Made by a program: the position numbers and the translations under genes. DNA of 7,770 nucleotides, from assembly GCA_008501785.1 (NCBI GenBank), contig QQUD01000335.1:1-7770 (forward strand), given 5' to 3'. The number at the start of each line of letters is the position of its first letter. Position 1 is the first letter of the stretch. The DNA is from Chloroflexota bacterium (GTDB lineage Bacteria; Chloroflexota; Anaerolineae; Promineifilales; Promineifilaceae). Under the pieces are notes generated by a model that saw only the letters and a list, made by a program, of their open reading frames with translations, was not told the origin of the DNA and searched no databases. Below, one piece after another: positions 1-5,369 of the stretch.

Positions 1-1
1 T

Positions 2-526
2 CAGTTATATAAAGAAGATCAAGAAATCAGGTTGGCGGGAGTGGAAACGCTTGCCGATTTTGTAGTGTTTTATGCTGGGGACTGGATAAGAGTGAATAAG
101 GTGCGACGAATTGTGGCCGCAGATTTGATAACCACAGCACAAGACTATGCAAATGCGGCACGGATACTTCAACATGGGGATAGTGCAGATGACTATCAAA
201 AGGCACAAGAATTGTCCATTAAGGCCTATGAATTGGGCGAAGAAGATATGCTGCGCCACAGTGGGTTAGCTGAAGACCGGTATCTAACAGCAATTGGCGA
301 AGCGCAGAAATATGGGACGCAGTTTTTCTGTGAGCCTGAACAAGGATGGCAACTATACCCTGTGGACACGACTGTAACAGACGAGGAACGAGCGCAACTA
401 TCCATTGAGCCATTGGCAGAGATGGAAATGAAAATCGAGGAACTGAATCAGAAAACGGAAGGACAATGTTTACTCACTCAGGAAACGATAAGAAGCATAG
501 AAAAGATTATGGAAGGCACACAATGA
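2..526 (+). CDS. DUF6624 domain-containing protein, 5' end beyond the window (integron cassette gene)
   Basis: The frame is open from base 2 to the TGA at 524-526, so the gene enters from the left edge and its real start is not visible. Visible family features are an N-terminal LYKEDQEIR stretch (DQ-x-x-R is typical of DUF6624), then VRRIVAADLITTAQDYANAA, then AARILQHGDSADDYQKAQEL, where the 'QH-x-D' followed by 'Q-x-x-x-L' pattern is the family core. RYLTAIGEAQKYGTQF and a terminal 'PVD...ER...L...PL.EM' follow. I recognise the family from this pattern; its biochemical function is not established. The C-terminal 25 residues are Glu/Lys-rich. The stop lies seven bases before an attC-like site, the layout of a mobile integron cassette. 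An alternative in-frame TTG at 32 would drop the DQ motif and is unlikely to be the start. Confidence 0.8.
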   Translation, partial: QLYKEDQEIRLAGVETLADFVVFYAGDWIRVNKVRRIVAADLITTAQDYANAARILQHGDSADDYQKAQELSIKAYELGEEDMLRHSGLAEDRYLTAIGEAQKYGTQFFCEPEQGWQLYPVDTTVTDEERAQLSIEPLAEMEMKIEELNQKTEGQCLLTQETIRSIEKIMEGTQ

Positions 527-533
527 AGCAGTC

Positions 534-661
534 ACCTAACAAATGATGAAGCTGACCGGCGAGACTGAGGCTCGTTTGATTGATTGGGTTAGAGTTAGTG
601 AAATGCTTTGGGTGGCGAAGGCTCTGGACTTCTCGCCGGCAGCTTATCAAGGCCGTTAGAC
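534..661 (+). other. attC: attC-like integron recombination site
   Basis: This is a 128-bp imperfect palindrome. The left end ACCTAAC (534-540) fits the R'' consensus RYYYAAC and the right end GTTAGAC (655-661) fits the R' consensus GTTRRRY; CTAAC/GTTAG pair. Inside, TGAT (544-547), AAGCTG (549-554) and CCGGCGAG (556-563) pair with ATCA (646-649), CAGCTT (640-645) and CTCGCCGG (632-639). Only the left arm has extra bases, G548 and A555. These sit where attC sites carry their extrahelical bases, which set strand choice for the integrase. The 68-nt centre has only weak pairing. The length is inside the known attC range (about 57-141 bp) and the site follows the DUF6624 stop codon directly, as in cassettes. 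No integrase gene is in the window. Confidence 0.75.
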
Positions 662-685
662 GCTCAGGAATTCAAGGCTTTTACA

Positions 686-799
686 AATGAAACAAAAACG
701 GCCGTATCTCCCAATCCTCCTCCAATCCAAAAAAGCCCAAAACTTCTACTCACTTGCGTAATGATTGCTGAACCCTCCAGGAGTATCGAAAGCTTGGTT
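686..799 (-). repeat. Dispersed repeat, copy A (gene 3' end plus ACGGCCGT palindrome)
   Basis: This stretch aligns with 2606-2739: AATGAAACAAAAACGGCCGT at one end, then a CCTCC..CTAATCC-like stretch, then AACTTCTACTC.., and TCGAAAGC.TGGTT at the other end. The second copy carries a 20-bp insertion that doubles the palindrome. On the minus strand this copy supplies the last ~15 codons, the stop and the 3' flank of the 105-aa gene. It includes one ACGGCCGT site at 698-705. Over the 34-bp core (741-774) it matches copy B at 27 positions. Confidence 0.7.
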
Positions 800-1063
800 G
801 GTAGAGAAAGTTTCCGGAAAACGACTAATAACTCCATCCACCAACGCTCCACCCATTGCCCAAAACCCTTGTGTTGATTTGAGGTCTGTCCCTTTCCAAT
901 ACCATTGCCAGCGGTCATTGTCATCTGTCCACAGCACCAATCCCTGAGCAGATAGCTCATCAAGGATAAAGCCTGTGTGCCGTAGAAAAGCGTAAGCTGC
1001 TGCATTGGCTGGACAAACAGGCAGTGCATGAGAGGTAGAATCTGATACAATGGCATGGTTCAT
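746..1063 (-). CDS. Conserved-looking hypothetical protein, 105 aa
   Basis: The ATG at 1063 was chosen because AAGGA lies six bases upstream on the minus strand; a longer reading from 1111 lacks this signal. The product (MNHAIVSDST...NHYASE) has no signal peptide or membrane segment. It has an aromatic core, LVLWTDDNDRWQWYWKG (about 43-58), and a Gly/Ala turn, GFWAMGGALVDG (about 66-77). I do not recognise a family. It probably acts in the cytosol. It is divergently arranged with an XRE-type repressor, and the intergenic region holds a perfect inverted repeat, so joint control is plausible; a toxin-antitoxin or stress role is possible but unsupported. Its C-terminal tail is shared with repeat copies B and C. 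The overlapping longer frame at 664-1056 on the same strand has no ribosome binding site and is taken as a shadow. Confidence 0.6.
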   Translation of the reverse strand: MNHAIVSDSTSHALPVCPANAAAYAFLRHTGFILDELSAQGLVLWTDDNDRWQWYWKGTDLKSTQGFWAMGGALVDGVISRFPETFSTNQAFDTPGGFSNHYASE

Positions 1064-1091
1064 GAGACATCCTTTTGGCGTTGTGGATGGG

Positions 1092-1103
1092 TAACGGCCG
1101 TTA
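1092..1103. repeat. ACGGCCGT palindrome (TAACGGCCGTTA)
   Basis: This perfect 12-bp palindrome lies in the divergent intergenic region, upstream of the 105-aa gene. Confidence 0.8.
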
Positions 1104-1151
1104 ATATTCAACTATTTACGCAGTTACTTTTTCACTGGACGAAACTTAATT

Positions 1152-1171
1152 TGTACACTTGTATGTGTACA
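1152..1171. promoter_or_regulatory. Perfect inverted repeat, probable repressor operator
   Basis: TGTACAC (1152-1158), a 6-bp spacer TTGTAT, and GTGTACA (1165-1171) form a perfect dyad with half-site centres 13 bp apart. This size suits a dimer of an XRE-type HTH protein. It lies between the divergent 105-aa gene (start 1063) and the XRE gene (start 1234), so the repressor would be expected to control itself and perhaps its neighbour. No convincing -35/-10 pair was found around it; TTGTCA at 1193-1198 is a weak -35 candidate for the XRE gene. Confidence 0.55.
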
Positions 1172-1233
1172 TCTTAGACGAAAGTTATTGCATTGTCAAC
1201 TGTTTGCTTTTATTTGTGTTATTGAGAAAAACT

Positions 1234-1449
1234 ATGCAAAGGTTTGGGGAAAAGCTTCGTATTTTACGCCAGCGGCAAGGAATGAGTCTCAGACAACTTT
1301 CCTCTGAACTAGGTTATTCCTCTCATAATCATATTGCAAATATCGAAAAGGGGAAAAGAAATCCCTCAGTCGAGTTAGTCCTCAAGATAGCTAAGTTGTT
1401 TCAGGTTTCAACCGATCAATTACTTTGGGATCATCTTGAATTAGATTAA
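1234..1449 (+). CDS. XRE/Cro-CI family helix-turn-helix regulator, 71 aa
   Basis: The product is one HTH_3 domain: FGEKLRILRQRQGMSLRQLSSELGYSS... (helices 1-3, about residues 4-30), IANIEKGKRNPSVELVLKIAKLF (about 32-54) and an end VSTDQLLW. 'R-x-x-x-G-M-S-x-x-x-L' and 'I-x-x-I-E-x-G-x-R-x-P' are the classic marks of the family. The ATG at 1234 was chosen because it opens directly on the domain; an in-frame TTG at 1159 would add a hydrophobic 25-residue stretch and would lie inside the inverted repeat at 1152-1171. The ribosome site is weak (GAG at 1224-1226). It is a DNA-binding repressor, probably self-regulating through that dyad. The lack of any effector domain fits a small antitoxin-like or phage-type repressor; its target is not shown by the sequence. 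Confidence 0.85.
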   Translation: MQRFGEKLRILRQRQGMSLRQLSSELGYSSHNHIANIEKGKRNPSVELVLKIAKLFQVSTDQLLWDHLELD

Positions 1450-1476
1450 GCTCCTGTCCGAACATCGGCTGCCGCA

Positions 1477-1494
1477 GGAATGGTAACGCATTCC
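1477..1494 (+). terminator. Short hairpin after the XRE gene, possible weak terminator
   Basis: GGAATG (1477-1482) and CATTCC (1489-1494) form a 6-bp stem with loop GTAACG, 27 bases after the XRE stop. No T-run follows, so intrinsic termination would be weak. Confidence 0.3.
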
Positions 1495-1525
1495 GTAATC
1501 CAATAAGCCTTTACAAAAGAAATAA

Positions 1526-1539
1526 GAAACGGCCGTTTC
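1526..1539. repeat. ACGGCCGT palindrome (GAAACGGCCGTTTC)
   Basis: This perfect 14-bp palindrome lies 47 bases past the lipoprotein stop. On the minus strand it is followed by a T-rich stretch, so it may help end that transcript. The neighbouring bases (AAGCC-TTTACAAAAGAAATAAG) resemble the start of repeat copy A (AAGGC-TTTTACAAATGAAACAA). Confidence 0.65.
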
Positions 1540-1586
1540 CCAAAAAACCTCCACACAACCAACAACCCCATTTCACTAGCTATAAA

Positions 1587-2276
1587 TCATTCAAAATCTG
1601 CGGCTTGAACAGTTTGCCCCGTTACATGATTATAGGATTCGACAATCAGTTGAAACGTTATATCAAGTTCCTCCATTGATTGGGGCGTAAAAAGCATCAC
1701 CAGCCCATCCCAACCCTCTCGTTCATCTGCCCAAGGATGCCGTTCACCCCACCCTTTTTCAGCAACTTCCAAAGCGCGTTCATAGGGTAATGGCGCATGC
1801 AAACTGCCATCAGGATGAATGTGGGCAAATTCGCGACCAGAAACAATCGCTTCTGGGTGAGCCAGCGAAATATCATCAGTTAACCACATCCCTCTCGCGC
1901 CTGGCAAAGAGACAATGGTTGGCCTATCTTCCACACCTGGTAAGGTGAAGGCGCGTTGGAAAAGTTTGTCATTAACGGCCGTTATCGGCTCCACGTCAAT
2001 CTGCACATGCGGCACAGTGCCACTTGTTTTTGTGCGCGGGCCAGCACGCTCAGGTAAGGGGAAAACAGTCGGGTCAGACGTTGATATTGGTTCAACAGTG
2101 GGGTCAGGTATTGATGTTGGTTCAACAGTGGGATCAGCTTCAATCTCCTGCGCTACTTCAGTGGGGTCAGCTTCAATGTCCTGATTCACTTCAGCTTCTT
2201 CTGGATTGTTTGAACAGGCTCCCAAAAGGATACCAACAGTAACAAGAATAATGATCACTTTTAGCCATTTATACAT
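1587..2276 (-). CDS. Lipoprotein with luciferase-like (DUF5519-type) domain
   Basis: This is a 229-aa product with a good ribosome site (AAGGGG six bases before ATG 2276). Residues 1-20 are a signal peptide (WLKVIIILVTVGILLGA) ending in a lipobox LGAC with Cys21, so the protein is a membrane-anchored lipoprotein outside the cell. Residues 22-80 are a Glu/Pro/Thr linker with repeated 'DPTVEP' units. Residues about 88-220 form the globular part: IVSLPGARGMWL, GREFAHIHPDGSLHAPLP (147-164), YERALEVAEKGWGERHPWA, then MLFTPQSMEELDITFQLIVESYNHVTG. The 'GREFAH.HP..GSLH..LP' block followed by 'A...GW.E.HP' is the signature of the family labelled luciferase domain/DUF5519. The family name does not prove light emission, and the true role is unknown. 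The secreted form is unusual compared with the mostly cytosolic versions I recall. Confidence 0.75.
   Translation of the reverse strand: MYKWLKVIIILVTVGILLGACSNNPEEAEVNQDIEADPTEVAQEIEADPTVEPTSIPDPTVEPISTSDPTVFPLPERAGPRTKTSGTVPHVQIDVEPITAVNDKLFQRAFTLPGVEDRPTIVSLPGARGMWLTDDISLAHPEAIVSGREFAHIHPDGSLHAPLPYERALEVAEKGWGERHPWADEREGWDGLVMLFTPQSMEELDITFQLIVESYNHVTGQTVQAADFE
1973..1984. repeat. ACGGCCGT palindrome inside the lipoprotein gene
   Basis: TAACGGCCGTTA sits in coding sequence and encodes part of ITAVND (about residues 98-103), showing that the palindrome is tolerated within reading frames. Confidence 0.75.
2069..2195 (-). repeat. Degenerate 30-33 bp tandem repeat encoding the lipoprotein linker
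   Basis: Units starting TCGGGTCAG, TGGGGTCAG, TGGGATCAG and TGGGGTCAG recur every 30-33 bases on the plus strand. The first two share GATRTTGGTTCAACAG and the last two share CAGCTTCAAT.TCCTG. On the minus strand they encode the 'ADPTEV/DPTVEP' repeats. Such arrays can change length by slippage and so alter the distance between membrane and domain. Confidence 0.65.
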
Positions 2277-2605
2277 TTTAATCCCCTTGGAAATTGGATA
2301 GGTTTTGCTTGGATAGCATCTTTGCTTAGGTCGAGTTCAGCTCATATCTGCTGATTGCACAAGTTTAGCCCCATCAAATAAGTGCAGAATGAGCGTGCAA
2401 TTTTTGAGGAAGCTACAACCATAAATTTATATATGAACTACCATAAAAAAGAAAAAGGACTTTAAAACATTGTTTGGTGCTTTTTTGTAATAAAAGTCAA
2501 AATCAAGAACAATTACTGGGAGGAAAGATGGTGCAAAACCAACAGGTGCCTTGTATAGATAGCTAACAAAACGTTAAGCGATCAGAAATTCAATCAGCTA
2601 ACACG

Positions 2606-2739
2606 AATGAAACAAAAACGGCCGTTTCCCGCAAGAAACGGCCGTTTCTCCCCATCCTCCTCTAATCCCCAAATGTCGATAACTTTTACTCGTTGGCGTA
2701 GTGATTGTTGGACCTGACAGGGGTGTCGAAAGCGTGGTT
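2606..2739 (-). repeat. Dispersed repeat, copy B
   Basis: This copy is homologous to 686-799 plus a 20-bp duplication carrying a second ACGGCCGT. On the minus strand it reads HAFDTPVRSNNHYANE-stop, against QAFDTPGGFSNHYASE-stop in the 105-aa protein; the stop is kept (TAA against TAG) and several changes are in third codon positions. No body of a gene is left on its 5' side, so it looks like the tail of a lost paralogue. Confidence 0.65.
2616..2647 (-). terminator. Paired-palindrome hairpin, probable intrinsic terminator
   Basis: AAACGGCCGTTTC (2616-2628) and GAAACGGCCGTTT (2635-2647) form a perfect 13-bp stem with a 6-nt loop. On the minus strand it is followed by TTTTGTTTCATT. It would end a transcript coming from the right on the minus strand, where only the relic tail of copy B now lies. 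It contains two of the nine ACGGCCGT sites. Confidence 0.6.
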
Positions 2740-2752
2740 AAAAGTTATTTGA

Positions 2753-2782
2753 TTGACCAATCATTTCAAAACTTGTTACAAT
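2753..2782 (+). promoter_or_regulatory. Sigma-70-type promoter upstream of the ECF sigma gene
   Basis: TTGACC (2753-2758), an 18-bp spacer and TACAAT (2777-2782) each match the consensus hexamer at five of six positions. Transcription would start near 2790, leaving about 250 untranslated bases before the sigma gene at 3042. An ECF-type autoregulated promoter nearer the gene was not identified. Confidence 0.5.
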
Positions 2783-2882
2783 CGCGTCTAATTCGTGACT
2801 GGCAGCAATTGTGCAGACTCATTTTGACGGCTTAAATTCCATACATATCTGGGCTTCGTTCCAGTCAGCTTACGCCAACCAA

Positions 2883-2899
2883 GGCATTTGCAAAATGCC
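2883..2899 (+). other. Perfect 7-bp hairpin in the sigma-operon leader
   Basis: GGCATTT (2883-2889) and AAATGCC (2893-2899) pair across a 3-base loop GCA. There is no T-run, so it is not a terminator. Its role is unknown; leader structure or a protein site are both possible. Confidence 0.35.
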
Positions 2900-3041
2900 A
2901 ATTATGTGGCGACTTATGTCTCGTTTGCAATTGGTGCTTTTGCAGGAAAGTTCAAGTAATTCTCGTTCACATAACATGGTGAGGTTTCGCGCTTGCTGAA
3001 GACCGCGCCGCAGTAAGGACCACAAACCAATCGGGATCAAT

Positions 3042-3668
3042 ATGGAAGGTTTCTGCATTGGTGTGTGTTTCATGTATAGGATGACAGTTTTGAAAGACCC
3101 TGACATGATTTTGCGGCAAGACGTCGTTGACCGAGAGCATTTGGCGACAGCAATGCTTGATAGCTATTACGCTGCCCTACATTTTTTGGCCTATTCGATT
3201 CTTGGGGATGCGGACGCGGCTGATGACGCTGTGCAAGAGACGATCATTCGTGCCCTTGACCGGATCGATAGCTACCAAATAGGCAGCAATATGAAGGCGT
3301 GGCTGTCAACCATCGTCGTGAATCAGTGTCGCAATGTGCTGCGTCGCAGAGCGGCAAGGCAGCGCTTGACAGGAGGTTTGCGTTTGTTGTTTCGTGGCCG
3401 ATCCCCTCAAAAATCATCAGAACAACATACGTTGGGTGAAGAAGCAAAGAAGGAGTTGTGGACGGCCGTTAACAACCTTCATGAAAAACACCGCCTGCCC
3501 ATCATCCTCCGATATGTCCATAACGTTAGCGTCCGCGAAATCGCACAGCTGCTAGAAACACGAGAAGGCACGATTCACTCACGCCTGCATCGTGCTTGCC
3601 AGCAGCTGCGGCGGCAGCTCAGGGTGAGTGATTCCGAGGAGTTAATCAAGGGGTATCTGTATGAGTGA
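3042..3668 (+). CDS. ECF-subfamily RNA polymerase sigma factor
   Basis: This is a 208-aa product with the two ECF domains. Region 2 (about 38-104) includes LGDADAADDAVQETIIRALDRI and the -10 binding stretch MKAWLSTIVVNQCRNVLRRR. Region 4 (about 142-195) includes HRLPIILRYVHNVSVREIAQLL and the recognition helix ETREGTIHSRLHRACQQLRRQL. A linker without region 3 joins them, as expected for the group. The ATG at 3042 has GGGAT about six bases upstream; later in-frame ATGs at 3072, 3081 and 3105 are possible because the first ~30 residues are not conserved in kind. The end overlaps the anti-sigma start by eight bases, so translation is coupled. The signal it answers to is expected to act through the membrane partner encoded next. 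An ACGGCCGT lies in the linker-to-region-4 junction. Confidence 0.93.
   Translation: MEGFCIGVCFMYRMTVLKDPDMILRQDVVDREHLATAMLDSYYAALHFLAYSILGDADAADDAVQETIIRALDRIDSYQIGSNMKAWLSTIVVNQCRNVLRRRAARQRLTGGLRLLFRGRSPQKSSEQHTLGEEAKKELWTAVNNLHEKHRLPIILRYVHNVSVREIAQLLETREGTIHSRLHRACQQLRRQLRVSDSEELIKGYLYE
3462..3469. repeat. ACGGCCGT palindrome inside the sigma-factor gene
   Basis: It encodes part of WTAVNN (about residues 140-145), at the start of region 4. Confidence 0.75.
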
Positions 3669-4899
3669 GTTGTCCCACAGAAAAGCTGTAAAGCTGATCC
3701 AGGGGAACAGGCTGTCATCCCACGAGCGGAACGCCTTGGCAGCTCATCTCACCGGATGTGAATCATGCCGTCATCATCTGGCAATGCATCTACATTTGTC
3801 ACAAAACCTGCAATTAGCGCCTGTGCGTACGCGGCCTGCACCTGAATTGAAGGCAGCCCTGCGGCGGCGGGTACGCAACCAACAGAGGAGAAACCGAATC
3901 ATGAAACCGATACAAGTTTTGGCGGGAGTTGCCGTATTAATTATTTTAGTCGCAGCGGGCTGGTTGCTCTTGGGCAATAATGCACAACAGGTTGAGCCTG
4001 CTGCCATCTCGGAAGAAGCAACCGCTGTGCAGACGGAAGAAACCATCGCCGTTGTTGAAACGGAAGTGCCTACGGAAGTGCCTACGGAAGTGCCTACGGA
4101 AACGGCCGTTCCCGCTACAGACATACCCCCCACTGAAACACCCTTACCAACAGTGCCGCCGACGCCTGAGCGCATACTCATTACCCATCCCAACGACTTG
4201 ATTGGCACCTGGCACTTCGACCCACTGTCGGACGCACAAGAAGAGGAAGATTTTTACCGTTTTTACCCTAATGGCACCTTTGCTGTAGCTGATACAGTGG
4301 CAGATTTGGAAGCTGGTAATATTAAACTTGCAGCTGATTATTGGTTTGAGAATGGCAAGTTGTGGACGCGCCAACCAAGCGTTGGTCAACCCTATTGGCC
4401 CGGGTGTAATATTAATGGTAGGTGGCGCAAAACAGGTTATGAGTTAATTGTGCAGGATGAGCAAACCTTTGAATCTTATTCACCTGGATTAACATGCCAA
4501 TTCACAGTGGAGAATCTTCCTGGTGAATTTACGCGAATAACAACTGAACCAGTTGACTTACATATTGACCCAGACAGTGGTCTGTCCATAAACCCTGATC
4601 CGTTGCCCGACGATGAGCCTTTTATTGTTGAAGGGACGCTCATGGAAGTTGATTTGGCATCTTCCGACGCGCCTCAATTGGCAGTACGTTTACCTTCTGG
4701 GGAAACTGTCGTCATTGTGAGTCAACCCATCGAACAAATTTTAGACATAGCTGACACCACTGTTGATCTATCGGCTTATGAGTATGAGGTGTCGCCGCCG
4801 AATCCGCTGCGTATTCGGGCCACTGTGCAAAAGCAGGATAATGGGTTGCTCACCAGTGATGATCTCATTACCCTTTTTGTGGAGACCTATGAGCGTTGA
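3661..4899 (+). CDS. Transmembrane zinc-finger anti-sigma factor with lipocalin-like outer domain
   Basis: This is a 412-aa product. Residues 1-45 hold the anti-sigma zinc finger: H29, C33 and C36 in AAHLTGCESCRHHL, the HX3CX2C motif of ZAS proteins. A basic stretch (RRRVRNQQRRNR, 68-79) precedes one membrane helix (about 84-104, VLAGVAVLIILVAAGWLLL). Residues 110-170 are a Pro/Thr/Glu linker. Outside, residues 177-290 (LIGTWHFD, YRFYPNGTFAVAD, NGRWRKTGYELIVQDEQTF) resemble the 'G.W..........F..DG.F' strands of lipocalin-like proteins, with two cysteines (249, 279) that could form a disulphide. Residues 320-412 form a second beta-rich part (FIVEGTLMEVDLASS...). It would hold the sigma factor at the membrane until a signal outside is sensed. 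The zinc finger and membrane helix are firm; the lipocalin likeness is inference. Confidence 0.85.
   Translation: MSELSHRKAVKLIQGNRLSSHERNALAAHLTGCESCRHHLAMHLHLSQNLQLAPVRTRPAPELKAALRRRVRNQQRRNRIMKPIQVLAGVAVLIILVAAGWLLLGNNAQQVEPAAISEEATAVQTEETIAVVETEVPTEVPTEVPTETAVPATDIPPTETPLPTVPPTPERILITHPNDLIGTWHFDPLSDAQEEEDFYRFYPNGTFAVADTVADLEAGNIKLAADYWFENGKLWTRQPSVGQPYWPGCNINGRWRKTGYELIVQDEQTFESYSPGLTCQFTVENLPGEFTRITTEPVDLHIDPDSGLSINPDPLPDDEPFIVEGTLMEVDLASSDAPQLAVRLPSGETVVIVSQPIEQILDIADTTVDLSAYEYEVSPPNPLRIRATVQKQDNGLLTSDDLITLFVETYER
4060..4095 (+). repeat. Three perfect 12-bp tandem repeats in the anti-sigma linker
   Basis: ACGGAAGTGCCT occurs three times in a row (4060, 4072, 4084), encoding TEVP units; a fourth, changed unit (ACGGAAACGGCC) continues into the ACGGCCGT palindrome. 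The perfect identity points to recent expansion by slippage. Confidence 0.9.
4102..4109. repeat. ACGGCCGT palindrome inside the anti-sigma gene
   Basis: AACGGCCGTT encodes part of ETAVP in the linker and abuts the 12-bp tandem array. Confidence 0.75.
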
Positions 4900-4908
4900 T
4901 TGAAATTT

Positions 4909-4954
4909 GTGATCGTGATCGAAGAAATCGATCACGATTTGCGATCACGATCAC
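4909..4954 (+). terminator. GATC-rich competing hairpins after the sigma/anti-sigma operon
   Basis: GTGATCGTGATCG (4909-4921) pairs perfectly with CGATCACGATCAC (4942-4954), 13 bp with a 20-nt loop. It can also pair over 10 bp with CGATCACGAT at 4929-4938 with a 7-nt loop (4922-4928), so the two structures exclude each other. It starts 10 bases past the anti-sigma stop. No T-run follows, so it may be a Rho-type or mRNA-stabilising end rather than an intrinsic terminator. Five GATC sites fall inside it. Confidence 0.5.
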
Positions 4955-5068
4955 GACTTCGGGACAACAGCAGATTTGAGTAATGAACAGATTAAGAGGG
5001 ATGCTGATATGCTTGGTTGGTTGCCCTGACAGCGTTTGACGTTGGCATTAGGCGAGCAGGAATCCAAT

Positions 5069-5102
5069 AACTTTTACTCGTTGGCGTAGTGGTTGTTGGA
5101 CC
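5069..5102 (-). repeat. Dispersed repeat, short copy C
   Basis: It is identical to copy B at 33 of 34 positions (AACTTTTACTCGTTGGCG...GTTGGACC). On the minus strand it keeps SNNHYANE followed by the stop; its one change against copy B is synonymous (AAT to AAC). No ACGGCCGT lies next to it. Confidence 0.65.
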
Positions 5103-5263
5103 CTTTTATCTTGCGGTTGTCACACTGTTTATCGCTGCATTTAGACATCCCCGGAATATGATTCCCGATTCATGGATGTGCTGGGTAAGCATTTATACAC
5201 GCACATAAGCTTTCTTTCCCGATTAGTTCTTTTTAGGGACAAATGCACTTTACGTTTTTCGGA

Positions 5264-5296
5264 CATGCGCCTGACTTTTTTGTAGGCATGTTTTTT
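5264..5296 (+). terminator. Terminator-like hairpin followed by TTTTTT
   Basis: CATG-CG-CCT (5264-5272) pairs with AGGCATG (5284-5290), with a 2-nt bulge, and is followed directly by six T (5291-5296). No gene on the plus strand obviously ends here, so it could be a back-up terminator for the sigma operon or the end of an unseen small transcript. Confidence 0.4.
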
Positions 5297-5369
5297 ACCT
5301 ATCTTTTTCTAGCTCTTTACCAGGACTCTAACCTCCGTCGTCATTCATCAAAAAGAATGAATCCTTGAG

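Larger units (their letters stand above)
2277..3041. other. 765-bp intergenic region
   Basis: No convincing gene lies here. It holds an AT-rich stretch at 2420-2500, a 12-codon reading frame at 2528-2566, a paired-palindrome terminator (2616-2647), repeat copy B (2606-2739), a sigma-70 promoter (2753-2782) and then a ~250-base leader before the sigma-factor gene with a hairpin at 2883-2899. A 62-codon frame at 2811-2999 lacks a ribosome site and recognisable features. The lipoprotein promoter is expected in 2277-2450 on the minus strand, but no clear -35/-10 pair was found. Confidence 0.6.
4900..5369. other. 470-bp intergenic region between convergent genes
   Basis: The region holds the GATC-rich hairpins (4909-4954), repeat copy C (5069-5102) and a terminator-like hairpin with six T (5264-5296). 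No coding frame of convincing length or with a ribosome site was seen. ATTCAT/ATGAAT at 5343-5360 could form a small hairpin just past the membrane-protein stop. Confidence 0.55.

Noticed and set aside
664..1056. 130-codon minus-strand frame overlapping the 105-aa gene
   Set aside because: It has no ribosome site, and the competing frame has a strong one together with a tail conserved in repeat copies B and C.
2681..2717. GTTGGAC in repeat copies B and C as an attC R' box
   Set aside because: The box fits GTTRRRY, but no matching RYYYAAC box or paired arms were found upstream within attC length; the coding-tail explanation fits better.
2811..2999. 62-codon plus-strand frame before the sigma gene
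   Set aside because: It has no ribosome site and no recognisable motif or composition; it is kept only as part of the leader region.
2870..3106. 78-codon minus-strand frame
   Set aside because: It overlaps the sigma-gene start, lacks a ribosome site and has no family features.
4060..4095. Short regular repeats as a CRISPR array
   Set aside because: The 12-bp units abut without spacers and are in-frame codons of a protein linker.
3774..4208. 144-codon minus-strand frame rich in GTSVGTSV
   Set aside because: It is the antisense shadow of the anti-sigma Pro/Thr/Glu linker repeats; the sense frame has firm domains.
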